64,000 bases of DNA from Ligilactobacillus ubinensis (GCF_024160875.1 NZ_JAIULA010000009.1:32393-96392), one strand, 5' to 3'; positions 45,879 through 58,700 are shown, counted from the stretch's first letter. Made by a program: numbers and translations. Notes: generated by a model from the sequence alone, not told the origin.

Positions 45879-46501
45879 TATGCAAGAACCTCCTCTACTT
45901 GAGAAAGAGCTCCTTGAGTGATGACTAACTTATCGTTATTAACTACATCTAAAACGTTCAAGCCTTTAGCTGGGATAACTGTTACGTTAACTAGGTTACG
46001 TCCAGCTAATGCAGCTATTTTATTGTCATCTTCAAGAACTACTAAAACTTTTGATTTAACATCTAATTTACTTAATACTTCAGCAAAATCTTTTGTTTTT
46101 GGTGCTTCAAATTTCAAAGTATCAAGAACTACTAAACTATCATCTACAACCTTTTGAGAAAGGACTGATTTAATAGCTAAACGACGAACTTTGCGTGGAA
46201 GCTTGTATGCATATGAACGAGGTGTTGGACCAAATACGGTACCACCACCAACCCATTGTGGTGAACGGATAGAACCCTGACGAGCACGGCCTGTACCCTT
46301 TTGACGCCATGGTTTCTTACCACCACCACGCACAGCACTACGGTTTTTCACTGCATGTGTTCCTTGACGCAATGAAGCACGTTGCATAAGCACTGCATCA
46401 AAAACAACATTGTTATTTGGTTCGATACCAAAAACTGTATCGTTCAATGCAACTTCACCGTTTTTAGTACCATCTTGTTTAAATAATGTAACTGTTGGCA
46501 T
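45878..46501 (-). CDS. rplD: 50S ribosomal protein L4
   Basis: 207 residues. The long internal loop [48 protein letters not shown], reaching the exit tunnel, is intact. In several bacteria L4 represses its own S10 operon through the leader RNA, relevant to the structured leader upstream of rpsJ here. Confidence 0.98.
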   Translation of the reverse strand: MPTVTLFKQDGTKNGEVALNDTVFGIEPNNNVVFDAVLMQRASLRQGTHAVKNRSAVRGGGKKPWRQKGTGRARQGSIRSPQWVGGGTVFGPTPRSYAYKLPRKVRRLAIKSVLSQKVVDDSLVVLDTLKFEAPKTKDFAEVLSKLDVKSKVLVVLEDDNKIAALAGRNLVNVTVIPAKGLNVLDVVNNDKLVITQGALSQVEEVLA

Positions 46502-46525
46502 GTTTGTTTTCCTCCCTTCCTCTAA

Positions 46526-47149
46526 TTATTTAACTGCGCTTTTAACTACAACTAAAGATTTATTTGCCCCTGGGACATTACCCTTAATTAAAAGAACGCC
46601 ATTTTCTGTATCAGCTTTAACAATTTCCAAGTTTTGGATTGTCACTCTATTGCCACCCATACGTCCAGGTAATAGCTTACCTTTCATAACACGGTTAATA
46701 ATAACACCCATTGAACCTGGGCGACGATGGTAACGTGAACCGTGAGCCATAGGACCGCGTGATTGATTATGGAACTTAATCGATCCTTGGAAACCATGTC
46801 CTTTAGACGTACCTGTAACATCAACGATGTCGCCAATTTCAAACAAGCCAGCTTCTACTTCGTCACCGACCTTATATTCTCCAAGCTCTACATCGCGGAT
46901 TTCACGAACGAAGCGCTTAGGAGCAGTTTTTGCTTTTGCTGCATGACCTTTAGCAGGTTTATTTGATAACACTTCACGAAGATCATCAAAGCCTAGTTGA
47001 ACAGCTTCATAGCCGTCATTTTCAACTGTTTTAACTTGAAGTACGACGTTCTTGCCAACTTCAACAACAGTTACAGGCACTAATTCTCCATTTTTAGTAA
47101 AAACTTGTGTCATCCCTACTTTTTTTCCTAAGATTCCTTTAGTGGTCAT
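46526..47149 (-). CDS. rplC: 50S ribosomal protein L3
   Basis: 207 residues. [25 protein letters not shown] start and the finger [33 protein letters not shown], which reaches the peptidyl-transferase centre, are canonical. Second gene of the S10 operon. Confidence 0.98.
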   Translation of the reverse strand: MTTKGILGKKVGMTQVFTKNGELVPVTVVEVGKNVVLQVKTVENDGYEAVQLGFDDLREVLSNKPAKGHAAKAKTAPKRFVREIRDVELGEYKVGDEVEAGLFEIGDIVDVTGTSKGHGFQGSIKFHNQSRGPMAHGSRYHRRPGSMGVIINRVMKGKLLPGRMGGNRVTIQNLEIVKADTENGVLLIKGNVPGANKSLVVVKSAVK

Positions 47150-47181
47150 GAGTACACCTCCAATTAATTTGATTTTTGTAA

Positions 47182-47490
47182 TTATAATTTGATTTCGATA
47201 TCTACACCAGATGGTAAGTCAAGTTTCATCAATGAATCAACTGTTTTTGGTGTTGGATTAACAATATCGATTAAACGCTTATGTGTACGCATTTCGAATT
47301 GCTCACGAGAATCTTTATATTTATGTGGTGAACGAATAACTGTATATAATGCCCGCTCCGTAGGTAATGGAATTGGACCAGAAATTTGTGCACCTGTTCT
47401 CTTTGCAGTTTCAACAATCTTGTCAGCAGATTGATCTAAAATGCGATGTTCGTATGCCTTCAAACGAATACGAATTTTTTGTTTTGCCAT
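47182..47490 (-). CDS. rpsJ: 30S ribosomal protein S10 (NusE)
   Basis: 102 residues. [42 protein letters not shown] is canonical. It also acts as NusE in antitermination with NusB. ATG at 47490 follows GAAGGAGGGAATACA. The open frame extends 30 codons upstream through the structured leader, but that stretch is RNA structure, not protein. First gene of the S10 operon. Confidence 0.98.
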   Translation of the reverse strand: MAKQKIRIRLKAYEHRILDQSADKIVETAKRTGAQISGPIPLPTERALYTVIRSPHKYKDSREQFEMRTHKRLIDIVNPTPKTVDSLMKLDLPSGVDIEIKL

Positions 47491-47681
47491 TGTATTCCCT
47501 CCTTCGTCTATTTTAAAAATAAGACTAGCTCCGTAGAAATTACCGGTACGCCCGTGGCAAAGCATCCGGGTGTGTCGCAACCTTCCACATCATAGCTCAT
47601 TTAAAATGTTTGACAACAGTACTTGCTTCATCTCTTGCACAAGTACCTTTCTATAATATTACAATATAAGAACGAATGCAA
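47491..47681 (-). promoter_or_regulatory. Promoter and structured leader of the S10 operon
   Basis: Promoter: -35 TTGCAT (47676-47681), 17-nt spacer, -10 TATTAT (47653-47658). The ~155-nt leader has a 7-bp hairpin GUACUUG/CAAGUAC (47646-47619). A GC-rich part follows, with CCCGG..CACGGG pairing around 47535-47572, and a terminal GUCU..AGAC hairpin near the ribosome binding site. From memory the GC-rich segment is conserved upstream of rpsJ in lactobacilli. Autoregulation by L4 is an inference. Confidence 0.6.
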
Positions 47682-47816
47682 GCTTTTTTATTCATATTGT
47701 TATTAAAGAATTAGAACAGGTCAGAAATTGATTAATTAGCTTAATTTAACATTATAACTTGGAGATTACTTCAATGAATTATTTTGACTAAATGTTAGGC
47801 ACTCAATACCTTGAAG

Positions 47817-47850
47817 ATAAAAAGATGCCCCCCATATAGAGGAGCATCTC
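47817..47850 (-). terminator. Terminator of the str operon (after fusA)
   Basis: Stem AGATGC / GCATCT plus additional C-G pairs (arms about 47823-47830 and 47842-47849), followed on the minus strand by TTTTTATC, about 30 bp after the fusA stop. The 47682-47816 stretch between it and the S10 promoter shows nothing else. Confidence 0.8.
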
Positions 47851-47877
47851 AAAAATCTTTTTATACTTTAAAGATTA

Positions 47878-49971
47878 TTATTTAGCGTTACCGCCATTTT
47901 TCTTAATAATCTCTTCTTGGATTGACTTAGGAACTGGTTCGTAATGATCCATTGTCATAGTAAATGTACCACGTCCTTGGGTAGCAGAACGTAATGTTGT
48001 AGCATAACCAAACATTTCAGCTAATGGCACAAAGGCATTAACAACTTGTGAATTACCACGAGCTTCCATACCTTCAACACGACCACGACGAGCTGTTACA
48101 TGTCCCATTACATCACCTAAATTATCTTCAGGAGCAATAATTTCAACTTTCATGATTGGTTCAAGAATTACAGCACCTGCTTTAGAAGCTGCATTACGTA
48201 ATGCAATCGAAGCAGCAACTTTAAAGGCAGCTTCACTTGAATCGACATCATGGTAACTACCATCGTATAACTTAGCTTTAACGTCAATTAATGGGTAACC
48301 AGCTAAGACACCGTTTTGCATAGCTTCCTTCAAACCTTGTTCAACTGATGGAATGTATTCACGAGGAACAACACCACCAACAATTGCATCTTCGAATTCG
48401 AAGCCTTTACCTTCTTCATTTGGTGTAAATTCAACCCAAACATCACCATATTGACCCTTACCACCAGATTGACGTACAAACTTACCTTGTGTAGACACTT
48501 GTTTTGTAAATGTTTCACGATAAGCAACTTGTGGTGCACCAACAGTAGCTTCAACGTTGAATTCACGACGCATACGATCAACGATAATATCTAAGTGTAA
48601 CTCACCCATACCAGCAATTAATGTTTCGCCTGTTTCTGGATTTGTCTCAGCTCTAAATGTTGGATCTTCTTCTGCAAGTTTTTGCAAAGCAACATCCATC
48701 TTATCTTGATCTGCTTTTGATTTAGGTTCAACAGAAACTTGAATAACTGGGTCAGGGAATTCCATGGATTCAAGAATCAATGGGTTCTTAGGATCTGTTA
48801 AAGAGTCACCTGTTGTTGTATTCTTCAAACCAATAGCAGCAGCAATATCACCTGAAAATACTTCAGGAATTTCTGTCCGGTGGTTCGAATGCATTTGCAA
48901 TAAACGACCAACACGTTCACGTTTGCCCTTTGTTGCATTTAAAATGTATGAACCAGCTTCTAGTGTACCTGTATAAACACGGAAGAATGTTAAACGTCCA
49001 ACAAATGGGTCTGTTGCAATCTTAAATGCTAATCCAGCAAATGGTTTGTCATCATCAGCAATTAATTCAATTTCTTCTTCTGTATCAGGATTTGTAGCTT
49101 TATAAGCCTTAACATCCAATGGTGATGGCAAATAATCATTAACACCATCAAGCATCATTTGCACACCTTTATTCTTAAAGGCAGAACCTGCAAAAACAGG
49201 ATATACTTCTAAGTTCAAAGTTGCACGACGAATTGCTTGACGAATTTCATCGTTACTAATTTCTTCGCCTTCAAGGTATTTTTCCATAATACCTTCATCG
49301 ATATCAGCTAAAGCTTCAACCATTTCGTCACGACGAGCTTCTGCGTCGGCTTTATATTCTTCAGGAACATCTACTGTATCCCATTTTGAGCCTAGTTCAT
49401 CTTCATCGTATAAATCGGCTTTCATTTCGATAAGGTCAATTACACCTTCAAAATCATCTTCAGCACCAATTGGCATTTGAACAGGTAATGGATTTGCTTG
49501 TAGGCGATCTTTGATTGTACTTACTGAATAATCAAAGTTTGCTCCAATTTTATCCATCTTATTAATAAATACTATACGGGGAACACCATATGTTGTAGCT
49601 TGACGCCAAACATTTTCTGTTTGTGGTTCAACACCTGATTGTGCATCCAAAACAACTACAGCACCATCTAAAACACGTAATGAACGTTCTACTTCTACAG
49701 TAAAATCAACGTGTCCTGGAGTATCGATAATGTTGATACGGTGTTTTTTCCATTCTGCCGTTGTAGCAGCAGAAGTAATTGTAATCCCACGTTCTTGTTC
49801 TTGAGCCATCCAGTCCATTTGTGAAGCACCATCATGTGTTTCACCAATTTTATGAATCTTACCAGTATAGTACAAAATACGTTCGGTTGTCGTTGTTTTA
49901 CCCGCATCAATATGCGCAACAATCCCGATATTACGTGTTTGTTCCAATGGGAATTCACGTTTATTAGCCAT
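47878..49971 (-). CDS. fusA: Elongation factor G
   Basis: 697 residues, the usual size. GTPase motifs: [19 protein letters not shown] (P-loop), the [11 protein letters not shown] switch [10 protein letters not shown] (G3), [10 protein letters not shown] (G4) and SAF (G5). Domain IV contains [13 protein letters not shown] and domain [17 protein letters not shown]. It translocates tRNA-mRNA and recycles ribosomes with RRF. Third gene of rpsL-rpsG-fusA; the tuf gene is not next to it. Confidence 0.98.
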   Translation of the reverse strand: MANKREFPLEQTRNIGIVAHIDAGKTTTTERILYYTGKIHKIGETHDGASQMDWMAQEQERGITITSAATTAEWKKHRINIIDTPGHVDFTVEVERSLRVLDGAVVVLDAQSGVEPQTENVWRQATTYGVPRIVFINKMDKIGANFDYSVSTIKDRLQANPLPVQMPIGAEDDFEGVIDLIEMKADLYDEDELGSKWDTVDVPEEYKADAEARRDEMVEALADIDEGIMEKYLEGEEISNDEIRQAIRRATLNLEVYPVFAGSAFKNKGVQMMLDGVNDYLPSPLDVKAYKATNPDTEEEIELIADDDKPFAGLAFKIATDPFVGRLTFFRVYTGTLEAGSYILNATKGKRERVGRLLQMHSNHRTEIPEVFSGDIAAAIGLKNTTTGDSLTDPKNPLILESMEFPDPVIQVSVEPKSKADQDKMDVALQKLAEEDPTFRAETNPETGETLIAGMGELHLDIIVDRMRREFNVEATVGAPQVAYRETFTKQVSTQGKFVRQSGGKGQYGDVWVEFTPNEEGKGFEFEDAIVGGVVPREYIPSVEQGLKEAMQNGVLAGYPLIDVKAKLYDGSYHDVDSSEAAFKVAASIALRNAASKAGAVILEPIMKVEIIAPEDNLGDVMGHVTARRGRVEGMEARGNSQVVNAFVPLAEMFGYATTLRSATQGRGTFTMTMDHYEPVPKSIQEEIIKKNGGNAK

Positions 49972-50079
49972 TTGAGAATCTCTCTCCTTCCAAAATTCGA
50001 ATCCTATATAACATTATTTCCTCTAAAAAAATGACTACTATAGATTGTAGCAATCTTATAATAGCCATTTTCGAAATAA

Positions 50080-50550
50080 TTACCAGCGATAGTGAGCGAA
50101 AGCACGGTTGGCATCTGCCATCTTGTGTGTATCTTCGCGTTTTTTCACAGAAGCACCTGTATTATTAGCAGCATCCATGATTTCCTTTGCCAAACGTTCT
50201 GGCATTGTATGTTCACCACGTAAACGAGAGTAGTTAACTAACCAACGTAATCCTAAAGTTGTTCGACGATCTGGACGAACTTCGATTGGCACTTGGTAGT
50301 TAGAACCACCAACTCGACGAGCCTTAACTTCGAGAACAGGCATAATGTTCTTCATTGCTTCTTCAAATACATCCAAGGGATCATTACCTGTTTGTTCCTT
50401 AATGATATCGAATGCTTGATATAAAATTTTTGATGCAGTCCCACGCTTACCGTCTAACATTAAACGGTTGATTAAGCGAGTAACCAATTTTGAGTTATAA
50501 ATTGGATCTGGGAGTACTTCGCGCTTTGCAGCGGCACCTTTTCTTGGCAT
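50080..50550 (-). CDS. rpsG: 30S ribosomal protein S7
   Basis: 156 residues. [38 protein letters not shown] and [26 protein letters not shown] are canonical. It initiates assembly of the 30S head. In other bacteria S7 represses the str operon. Located between rpsL and fusA; AGGAGG upstream. Confidence 0.98.
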   Translation of the reverse strand: MPRKGAAAKREVLPDPIYNSKLVTRLINRLMLDGKRGTASKILYQAFDIIKEQTGNDPLDVFEEAMKNIMPVLEVKARRVGGSNYQVPIEVRPDRRTTLGLRWLVNYSRLRGEHTMPERLAKEIMDAANNTGASVKKREDTHKMADANRAFAHYRW

Positions 50551-50607
50551 CTAAAATAACCTCCTCAAATACTAGTTACTTTCGTTTATTATTTTTATTT
50601 TATTTAA

Positions 50608-51021
50608 TTATTTTTTTGGTCTCTTTGTACCATACTTCGAACGACCTTGCATACGGCCATCAACACCAGCTGTATCCAATGCCCCACGAACGATATGATA
50701 ACGAACCCCAGGTAAATCTTTTACACGACCACCACGAATAAGAACAACACTATGTTCTTGTAAATTGTGGCCAATACCAGGGATATAAGCCGTAACTTCA
50801 ATTAAGTTTGACAAACGAACACGAGCATACTTACGTAATGCTGAGTTAGGCTTTTTAGGTGTCATTGTACCGACACGAGTAGCAACCCCACGTTTTTGTG
50901 GTGCAGAGTTGTTAGTTTGCACTTTCTTGAAACTGTTGTACCCAAAGTTTAAAGCTGGGGCATTAGATTTTGAACCTTTAGATTTACGACCCTTACGAAC
51001 TAATTGGTTGATTGTTGGCAT
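50608..51021 (-). CDS. rpsL: 30S ribosomal protein S12
   Basis: 137 residues. [28 protein letters not shown] (the Lys codon altered in streptomycin resistance reads wild-type KKPNS) and [21 protein letters not shown] are intact. It is a decoding-centre protein. First gene of the str operon, preceded by AAGGAGGAAGC and a leader with a terminator-like hairpin. Confidence 0.98.
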   Translation of the reverse strand: MPTINQLVRKGRKSKGSKSNAPALNFGYNSFKKVQTNNSAPQKRGVATRVGTMTPKKPNSALRKYARVRLSNLIEVTAYIPGIGHNLQEHSVVLIRGGRVKDLPGVRYHIVRGALDTAGVDGRMQGRSKYGTKRPKK

Positions 51022-51092
51022 CTAAAGCTTCCTCCTTCCTTATTCCTAAAATAAATTAAGCACACACATCCAGGAGTTTCTTTTTTTGATTT

Positions 51093-51156
51093 AAAAAAAG
51101 AACGTCCCGTGTACGTTGAAATTTGTGCTAACCTTGTTCACAGCCAGCACGTTCTT
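51093..51156 (-). promoter_or_regulatory. Terminator-like hairpin in the rpsL leader (possible attenuator)
   Basis: Arms AAGAACGT (51156-51149) and ACGTTCTT (51105-51098) pair around a structured 43-nt loop. TTTTTTT overlaps the 3' arm. It lies between the str promoter and rpsL, about 70 nt before the gene. Within it AACGT (51116-51112) can also pair with ACGTT, giving an alternative fold. Confidence 0.5.
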
Positions 51157-51200
51157 AATCTTATACATTAAGAGAACTGTTCACATAAAGCACCTTTAAC

Positions 51201-51230
51201 AGACTACCATAAATAAACTATTAAAGTCAA
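51201..51230 (-). promoter_or_regulatory. Promoter of the str operon
   Basis: Minus strand: -35 TTGACT (51225-51230), 18-nt spacer ending TGG (extended -10), -10 TAGTCT (51201-51206). The transcript would carry a ~175-nt leader before rpsL. The rest of the 51022-51321 gap contains the comC 5' region. Confidence 0.6.
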
Positions 51231-51321
51231 TACCCATTTAAATTTTTCTTAGGCGTAATTTTATTAAAATATTCTACTCTTCTAGCGTATTTATATAGTA
51301 AGAAAGTGAGGTTTTTAATTT

Positions 51322-52014
51322 ATGTTCGTTTACTATCTTTTGATTTTTATCCTAGGAAGTACTTGGTCTTCTTTTGCTTGTTGTTTTGCCTATCGCTACC
51401 AACATAACATTTCAATTATCCAACCTCATTCACGTTGTGATAATTGTCTTAAGTCCCTGAAACTCTGGCAATTAATCCCCATTTTAGGCTACTGTATTCA
51501 AAAAGGACATTGCTTTTATTGTCATGCAAAAATCCCCTGTCTAAGTGTAATCATTGAACTGTGCTTTAGTGGTTACTTAACTATTATTTGTGCTACTTAC
51601 CCTATTGAAAAAACTTTTGTACTATTAGCACTTTGTTGTTGGACTTTACTTCTTATCTTAACCGATTTCTTTACTAAAACTGTCCCTACTTATTTTCTAA
51701 TATCTGGTGGCTTTCTAATTTGTATTCTTAATTTTCAAAGGATACTAATTACTCTTCGTTTAAATTTGCTTTTTATGCTTTTTTTCAGTTCTATTCTAGT
51801 TTTACTTTCTTTTTTACGTATGCTAGGAAGTGGCGATACAATATTCCTAATTTTTCTTGGTTTTATCTACGGATTCATTCCTATGTTAATTGTAGTTATC
51901 ATTAGTTGTCTATTTGCTCTTTGTTACTTTTTTGTTTGTAAATTTCAAAAATCAATTGCATTTTTACCTTTTATAGGTATCTCTCTTTTTCTTGTTCTAT
52001 TCTTTATACACTGA
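51322..52014 (+). CDS. comC: Prepilin peptidase ComC (A24 family)
   Basis: A 230-residue polytopic membrane protease that cleaves and methylates ComG-type prepilins of the competence pseudopilus. An N-terminal zinc-like loop has two pairs of cysteines (C39/C42 and C64/C67). The two catalytic aspartates are seen as Asp115 (TDFFTKTVP) and Asp172 (LGSGDTIFL), with several hydrophobic helices. It is intact and complete in length. Plus-strand, convergent with rpoC and divergent from rpsL, so it is independent of both. AGTGAGG lies before the ATG. No ComX/cin box is recognised. Confidence 0.9.
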   Translation: MFVYYLLIFILGSTWSSFACCFAYRYQHNISIIQPHSRCDNCLKSLKLWQLIPILGYCIQKGHCFYCHAKIPCLSVIIELCFSGYLTIICATYPIEKTFVLLALCCWTLLLILTDFFTKTVPTYFLISGGFLICILNFQRILITLRLNLLFMLFFSSILVLLSFLRMLGSGDTIFLIFLGFIYGFIPMLIVVIISCLFALCYFFVCKFQKSIAFLPFIGISLFLVLFFIH

Positions 52015-52023
52015 TAAAAATAC

Positions 52024-52072
52024 AAAATGCCCGCTATCGTTAGTTTTTTTCTAACAGTAGCGAGCATTTTAA
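52024..52072. terminator. Bidirectional terminator between comC and rpoC
   Basis: A 20-bp nearly perfect stem (AAAATGC..GCTA..GTTAG and complement, 52024-52043 and 52051-52070) with a T-rich loop and T/A-runs on both outer sides. Confidence 0.85.
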
Positions 52073-52083
52073 AATTCTAGTAT

Positions 52084-55000
52084 TTATTTATTATCGTTTG
52101 TTGTTAAATTTCCATTTATGTTTAGTGTTTTTGCAACATCTGAGATTGAATACACACTTTTTGAAACAGAAACAACTTCATCAGGTTCAATATCACGATA
52201 TTTCTTCATTCCTGTACCTGCAGGTATAATTTTCCCGATGATGACATTTTCTTTCAAACCAATCAATGGGTCATTCTTACCACGAATAGCAGCATCTGTT
52301 AAGACACGTGTTGTTTCTTGGAATGATGCGGCTGATAAGAAACTGTTTGTTTCCAATGATGCTTTAGTTATTCCAAGTAAAACTGGGCGTGCAGTAGCAG
52401 GAACATTCCCTTTAATTACTGTATCAGTATTTCGATCTTTGAAATCACTGATGTCCATTAATGTACCTGGCAATAAATCAGTATCACCCGGATCCATAAC
52501 CCGAACTTTTCGTAACATCTGACGTGCCATAACTTCAATATGTTTATCAGAGATTTCTACCCCTTGCATACGATAAACTTTTTGCACTTCACGTAAAATG
52601 TAATTTTCAGTTGATAATACATCACGAACTAAAATTAATTCCTTAGGATCAACTGAACCTACAGTTAATGGATTACCTCGATGGACTGAATCACCTTCTT
52701 TTACTTTCAAAACTGAAGTAAATGGTAAATTGTATGTCCTAGTATCTGTTTCACCTTTAACTGTAATTTCTTTTGTTCTTTCTGCTGGGTTTTCCTCAAT
52801 AGACTCAATGACCCCTGTTACTTCAGTAATCTGTGCACGACCTTTAGGATTACGTGCCTCAAAGATTTCTTGAACACGAGGAAGACCTTGAGTGATATCG
52901 TCACCGGCAACCCCACCAGTATGGAAAGTACGCATTGTTAACTGAGTACCAGGTTCACCAATTGACTGCGCTGCGACAGTACCTACAGCTTCACCAACTT
53001 CAACTTCATCACCTGTAGCCATATTGCGTCCATAACAATGTTCACATACACCATGACGTGTATTACATGTAAATGCAGAACGAATTGTAACTAATTGCAC
53101 ATCTGCATCAATAATCATCTTAGCATGTTCTTCATCAATCATAGTATTGATAGGTACAATTACTTCACCGGTTTCTGGATTCTTTACCGTCTTCATTGTA
53201 TACCGACCTAAAATTCGATCATATAACGGTTCAATCATCTCATTACCTTCACGAATAGCTGTAACATCAAGTCCACGATCAGTACCACAATCTTTTTCAC
53301 GGATAATAACATCTTGCGCAACATCAACTAAACGACGGGTTAAGTATCCAGAATCGGCAGTTTTCAAAGCTGTATCCGTCATACCTTTACGGGCACCGTG
53401 TGTTGAAATAAACATCTCTAACACAGATAAGCCTTCACGGAAGTTAGCTATAACTGGTAATTCCATTGTCTTACCGTTAGGAGCAGCCATCAAGCCACGC
53501 ATTCCCGCTAACTGCGTAAAGTTCGAAATGTTACCACGGGCACCTGAATCACTCATCATTTGAATAGGATTAGATGCATCCATATTTTCAACTAATTTAT
53601 CTTGAATATCATCTTTAGCTTTGTTCCAAATTGCAATAACCCTGTTGTAGCGTTCGTCTTCAGTTATTAAGCCACGACGGAATTGTTTAGCAACAGTGGC
53701 TACTTCTTTATGAGCTTGCTCAACAATCGCTGGTTTTTCCTTCAAATCAGTAACATCAGCAATTCCAACTGTTAGGCCAGATTTAGTTGATTCATAGTAA
53801 CCTAAGTCTTTCATACGATCAAGCAATTCTGCTGTGGCCGTAACCTTATATTCTTTATAAACCTGTGCAATGATATCTGATAAGAAACTTGATTTAAACG
53901 GTCCAATTAATGGAGTCTCAGCTAAATAAGCATGAATATCTTGACCTGGTTCCAAGAAATATTTATCCGGTATTTTACCTGTTAAATTAGCACTTGTAGG
54001 CTCATTTAAATAAGGGAAGTCATCTGGTAGGATTTCATTAAATACCGCCTTACCAACAGTTGTTACTAAAATACGATCCTTTTGCCAATCAGTAAACGGC
54101 TTGCCATCTTTAGCTAAAGAAGATACTTGCAACCCAATACGTGTATGCAAATGAACATAGTTATTTTGATAGGCCGTTCTTACTTCATTTACATCCTTGA
54201 AGATCATTCCTTCGCCTTCACGATTTGCTTCTTCAATTGTGATGTAGTAATTCCCAATTGTCATATCTTGAGATGGTGAAATGATTGGTTTACCGTCTTT
54301 TGGTGCCAAAATATGATGCGCTGCTAACATTAGCAACCTTGCTTCAGCTTGCGCTTCGGCTGATAAAGGTACGTGGATAGCCATTTGATCGCCATCAAAG
54401 TCAGCATTATAAGCTTCACAGGCTAGTGGATGTAACCGCATTGCTTTGCCATCAACTAATGTTGGTTCAAAAGCTTGGATCCCTAAACGGTGTAATGTAG
54501 GTGCACGGTTTAATAATACTGGGTGTTCTTTAATAACATCTTCTAAGACATCCCAAATATCATCATCCCGACGATCAATTTTACGTTTAGCATTCTTGAT
54601 GTTAGATGCCATTTCACGTTTAACTAATTCTTTCATCATAAATGGCTTGAACAATTCAAGTGCCATTTCGTGAGGAATACCCATTTGGCTAAGTTTTAAT
54701 TTAGGCCCAACATCAATAACTGAACGTCCAGAATAATCAACACGTTTACCTAATAAGTTTTGACGGAAACGGCCTTGCTTACCCTTTAGCATATGCGAAA
54801 GAGATTTCAACGGACGATTACCTGGTCCAACAACAGGACGACCACGACGACCATTATCAATCAAAGCATCAACAGCTTCTTGCAACATCCGCTTTTCGTT
54901 TTGAACAATAATCCCCGGGGCATGCAAATCTAATAATCGTTGTAAACGATTATTACGATTAATTACTCGGCGATATAAGTCATTCAAATCTGATGTTGCA

Positions 55001-55746
55001 AAACGTCCGCCTTCAAGCTGAACCATTGGCCGTAAATCTGGTGGAATAACAGGGACTGCATCCATAACCATCCAAGCAGGATCATTACCCGACTTCAAAA
55101 AGGCCTCTAATATATCTAAGCGTCTTACCGCGCGTGTTCTTTTTTGTCCGGTTGCTTCTTTTAATTCTTCTTTAAGTTCTTCGCATTCTTTGTTTAAATC
55201 AACATCATTTAACAATGTACGAATAGCTTCAGCACCCATTGCTGCTTTAAATTTACCTGGATACTCGTCACTCTTTTCACGATATTCTCGCTCAGTCATT
55301 AACTGTTTCTTTTCAAGTGGTGTATCTCCAGGATCTGTAACTACATAAGAAGCAAAGTAAATAACTTCTTCTAAAGCTCGTGGGCTCATGTCTAAAACAA
55401 GTCCCATACGACTAGGAATACCCTTGAAGTACCAAATATGCGTCACTGGGGCAGCTAATTCGATATGTGCCATACGTTCACGACGAACCTTAGAACGTGT
55501 AACTTCGACATGACATTTATCACAAATTAAACCTTTATAACGTATTCTTTTGTACCTACCACAGGCACATTCCCAATCTTTTGTAGGCCCAAAAATTCTT
55601 TCATCAAATAAACCATCTTTTTCTGGTTTCAACGTACGGTAGTTGATAGTTTCTGGTTTTCTAACTTCACCATAAGACCAACTGCGAATCTTATCTGATG
55701 AAGCTAATCCAATCTGCATACTATCGAATTTATTGACATCGATCAA
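52084..55746 (-). CDS. rpoC: DNA-directed RNA polymerase beta' subunit
   Basis: 1220 residues. N-terminal zinc finger CACGRYKR...CDKCHVEV (from residue ~60), the active-site motif [18 protein letters not shown] with the three Mg-binding aspartates, and the second zinc site ([13 protein letters not shown]) are intact. The trigger-loop neighbourhood [16 protein letters not shown] is intact too. TTG start at 55746 ([12 protein letters not shown]) with GGGAGG 8 nt upstream. Follows rpoB by 48 bp. Confidence 0.98.
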   Translation of the reverse strand: MIDVNKFDSMQIGLASSDKIRSWSYGEVRKPETINYRTLKPEKDGLFDERIFGPTKDWECACGRYKRIRYKGLICDKCHVEVTRSKVRRERMAHIELAAPVTHIWYFKGIPSRMGLVLDMSPRALEEVIYFASYVVTDPGDTPLEKKQLMTEREYREKSDEYPGKFKAAMGAEAIRTLLNDVDLNKECEELKEELKEATGQKRTRAVRRLDILEAFLKSGNDPAWMVMDAVPVIPPDLRPMVQLEGGRFATSDLNDLYRRVINRNNRLQRLLDLHAPGIIVQNEKRMLQEAVDALIDNGRRGRPVVGPGNRPLKSLSHMLKGKQGRFRQNLLGKRVDYSGRSVIDVGPKLKLSQMGIPHEMALELFKPFMMKELVKREMASNIKNAKRKIDRRDDDIWDVLEDVIKEHPVLLNRAPTLHRLGIQAFEPTLVDGKAMRLHPLACEAYNADFDGDQMAIHVPLSAEAQAEARLLMLAAHHILAPKDGKPIISPSQDMTIGNYYITIEEANREGEGMIFKDVNEVRTAYQNNYVHLHTRIGLQVSSLAKDGKPFTDWQKDRILVTTVGKAVFNEILPDDFPYLNEPTSANLTGKIPDKYFLEPGQDIHAYLAETPLIGPFKSSFLSDIIAQVYKEYKVTATAELLDRMKDLGYYESTKSGLTVGIADVTDLKEKPAIVEQAHKEVATVAKQFRRGLITEDERYNRVIAIWNKAKDDIQDKLVENMDASNPIQMMSDSGARGNISNFTQLAGMRGLMAAPNGKTMELPVIANFREGLSVLEMFISTHGARKGMTDTALKTADSGYLTRRLVDVAQDVIIREKDCGTDRGLDVTAIREGNEMIEPLYDRILGRYTMKTVKNPETGEVIVPINTMIDEEHAKMIIDADVQLVTIRSAFTCNTRHGVCEHCYGRNMATGDEVEVGEAVGTVAAQSIGEPGTQLTMRTFHTGGVAGDDITQGLPRVQEIFEARNPKGRAQITEVTGVIESIEENPAERTKEITVKGETDTRTYNLPFTSVLKVKEGDSVHRGNPLTVGSVDPKELILVRDVLSTENYILREVQKVYRMQGVEISDKHIEVMARQMLRKVRVMDPGDTDLLPGTLMDISDFKDRNTDTVIKGNVPATARPVLLGITKASLETNSFLSAASFQETTRVLTDAAIRGKNDPLIGLKENVIIGKIIPAGTGMKKYRDIEPDEVVSVSKSVYSISDVAKTLNINGNLTTNDNK

Positions 55747-55794
55747 AGGACCGACCTCCCTTTCGAATTAATCGCTTATCGTTTAGTGTCTAAT

Positions 55795-58700
55795 TTAATT
55801 TTCGATTTTTGTTTCCGGCTTAGATGTTGCCTTTTCAATCTTACTTAAATCATAAACTTTGTTGTTTTTACTGTCATTGTCTTCTTCGTCTTCATCTTCT
55901 CGATCACGAAGTTCAATTTCTTGTTTATCAGTATCAAGAACCTTCATATCTAATCCTAATGCTTGTAATTCTTTAACTAACACACGGAAAGATTCTGGCA
56001 CACCAGGTTGTGGTATCTGTTCACCCTTGACAATGGCTTCATAAGTTTTAACACGACCAACAACATCATCTGATTTGTAGGTTAAGATTTCTTGTAAAGT
56101 ATACGCAGCACCATAGGCTTCAAGTGCCCAAACTTCCATTTCACCAAAACGTTGTCCACCAAATTGAGCTTTACCACCAAGTGGTTGTTGTGTGACTAAC
56201 GAGTATGGCCCAATCGAGCGGGCATGTATCTTATCATCAACCATATGTGCAAGTTTCATGTAATACATAACACCAACCGCTATCCGGTTATCAAATGCAT
56301 CACCTGTACGTCCATCATATAAGACTGTCTTACCATCACTTGGCAAACCTGCTTCTTTTAACGCACCCCAGATATCTTCATCTCGCGCACCATCAAAAAC
56401 AGGTGAGGCAACGTGAATACCTAATTTACGTGCAGCCATTCCTAAGTGTAAGTCCAAAACTTGTCCAATATTCATACGTGAAGGCACACCCATTGGTGAA
56501 AGCATGATATCAATTGGTGTTCCATCAGGCATAAATGGCATATCTTCTTCCGGAATAACAACGGAAACAGTCCCTTTGTTACCGTGACGACCAGCCATCT
56601 TATCGCCTACTTGTAACTTACGTTTTTGAGCAATATATACACGAACCATTTGGTTAACACCAGGTGACAATTCATCACCTGCTTCACGCGTGAAAATCTT
56701 AACATCTTGCACTATACCGCCACCGCCATGTGGAACGCGGAGTGATGTATCACGTACTTCACGGGCTTTTTCACCAAAAATAGCATGTAACAAACGTTCT
56801 TCAGCTGATAATTCAGTCATACCTTTTGGTGTTACTTTACCGACTAAGATATCGCCATCTTTAACTTCAGCACCAATACGAATAATTCCGAATTCATCAA
56901 GATTCTTTAATGCATCTTCACCAACATTAGGAATTTCACGAGTCATTTCTTCAGGCCCAAGTTTTGTATCACGTGCTTCTGATTCATGTTCTTCAATATG
57001 AATTGATGTATAAACATCTTCTTTAACTAAACGTTCATTAATAGCGATCGCATCTTCAAAGTTATAGCCATCCCATGTCATGAAAGCAATTAATGGGTTT
57101 TGACCTAAAGCCATCTCACCTTGTTCCATTGATGGACCATCTGCTAGAACTTCATCTACATCAACATGGTCGCCAACACGGACAATTGGTGTTTGATTGT
57201 AGTTTTTACCACCATTAGAACGACGGAACTTCATTAGTTTATACTTATCTAAAGCACCATCTTCACGTCTAACTCGAATTTCACAAGCATCCACGTATTC
57301 AACTGTCCCAGCAAAATCAGATATTAAAGCATCACCTGAGTCATGAGCTGCCTTATATTCAATCCCAGTACCCACAAGAGGTGCATGTGGCTGAATTAAA
57401 GGAACAGCTTGCCGTTGCATATTCGCTCCCATTAAGGCGCGGTTTGAATCATCATTTTCCAAGAAAGGAATACATGCCGTAGCAACAGCAACTACTTGTT
57501 TAGGTGAGACATCCATATAATCGACTTTATCAATCGAAACTTCAATATTTTCATCTTTATGACGAGCCATAACAACATTGTCAACAAATGAGCCATCATC
57601 ATTTAATGGAGAGTTAGCTTGCGCAACAATGTAGTTATCTTCTTCATCAGCTGTCAAATAATCAATTTTATCTGTTACTTTATGTGTATCCCATGAGACA
57701 CGACGATATGGAGATTCAACGAACCCATATCTGTTAACTCTAGCATATGATGACAAACTATTAATCAATCCAATGTTAGGTCCTTCAGGTGTTTCGATTG
57801 GACACATACGTCCATAGTGCGTATAGTGCACATCACGAACTTCATATCCTGCACGATCACGCGTCAAACCACCAGGCCCTAAGGCAGACAATCTTCTTTT
57901 ATGAGTTAATTCACCCAATGGGTTAGTTTGATCCATAAATTGAGATAATTGCGAACTACCGAAGAATTCTTTAATTGAAGCAACAACCGGACGAATATTA
58001 ATCAATTGTTGTGGTGTAACTGTTGCTGAATCTTGAATTGACATTCGTTCACGAACGACACGTTCCATTCTTGACAAACCAATTCTGAATTGATTTTGCA
58101 ACAACTCACCCACAGAGCGAATTCGACGATTACCTAAGTGATCAATATCATCAGTTGCGCCTAAACCTTCTTGTAAATTAAAGAAATAATTCATTGAAGC
58201 TAAGATATCAGCAGGTGTAATATGCTTGAAATCAATGCTAATATTTCCATTGCCAATCACGTTAACTTCACGTTCAGGCTCAACTTGTGAATAAACTTTA
58301 ATTATTTGTAAGGTCATTGGTTCTTGCACAACGCCGTCTGAAGAAGGCGTAAATGTTACCATTTTAAAATCTTCACGTGCTAAGTAAGGTGCTAATTTTT
58401 CGATAACACGTTTATCAATAACATCACCTTTATTAATCAAAATCTCACCTGTATCAGGATCGGCTAATGTTTCAGCTATACGTTGATTAAGTAACCGTGT
58501 CTTTAAATCTAACTTTTTATTTATTTTGTAACGTCCAACAGGTGCTAAATCATAGCGCTTAGGATCAAAGAAACGCGCTGTTAATAAACTACGTGATGAA
58601 TCAGCAGTCTTAGGTTCGCCTGGGCGTAGACGTTCATAAATATCTTTTAATGATTCCTCGACTCTTGAATCATCCATGTTTTTGTGAACATCTTTTTCAA

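Noticed and set aside
47491..47580. N-terminal 30-residue extension of S10
   Set aside because: No Shine-Dalgarno, not part of S10, and the DNA is explained by a structured leader.
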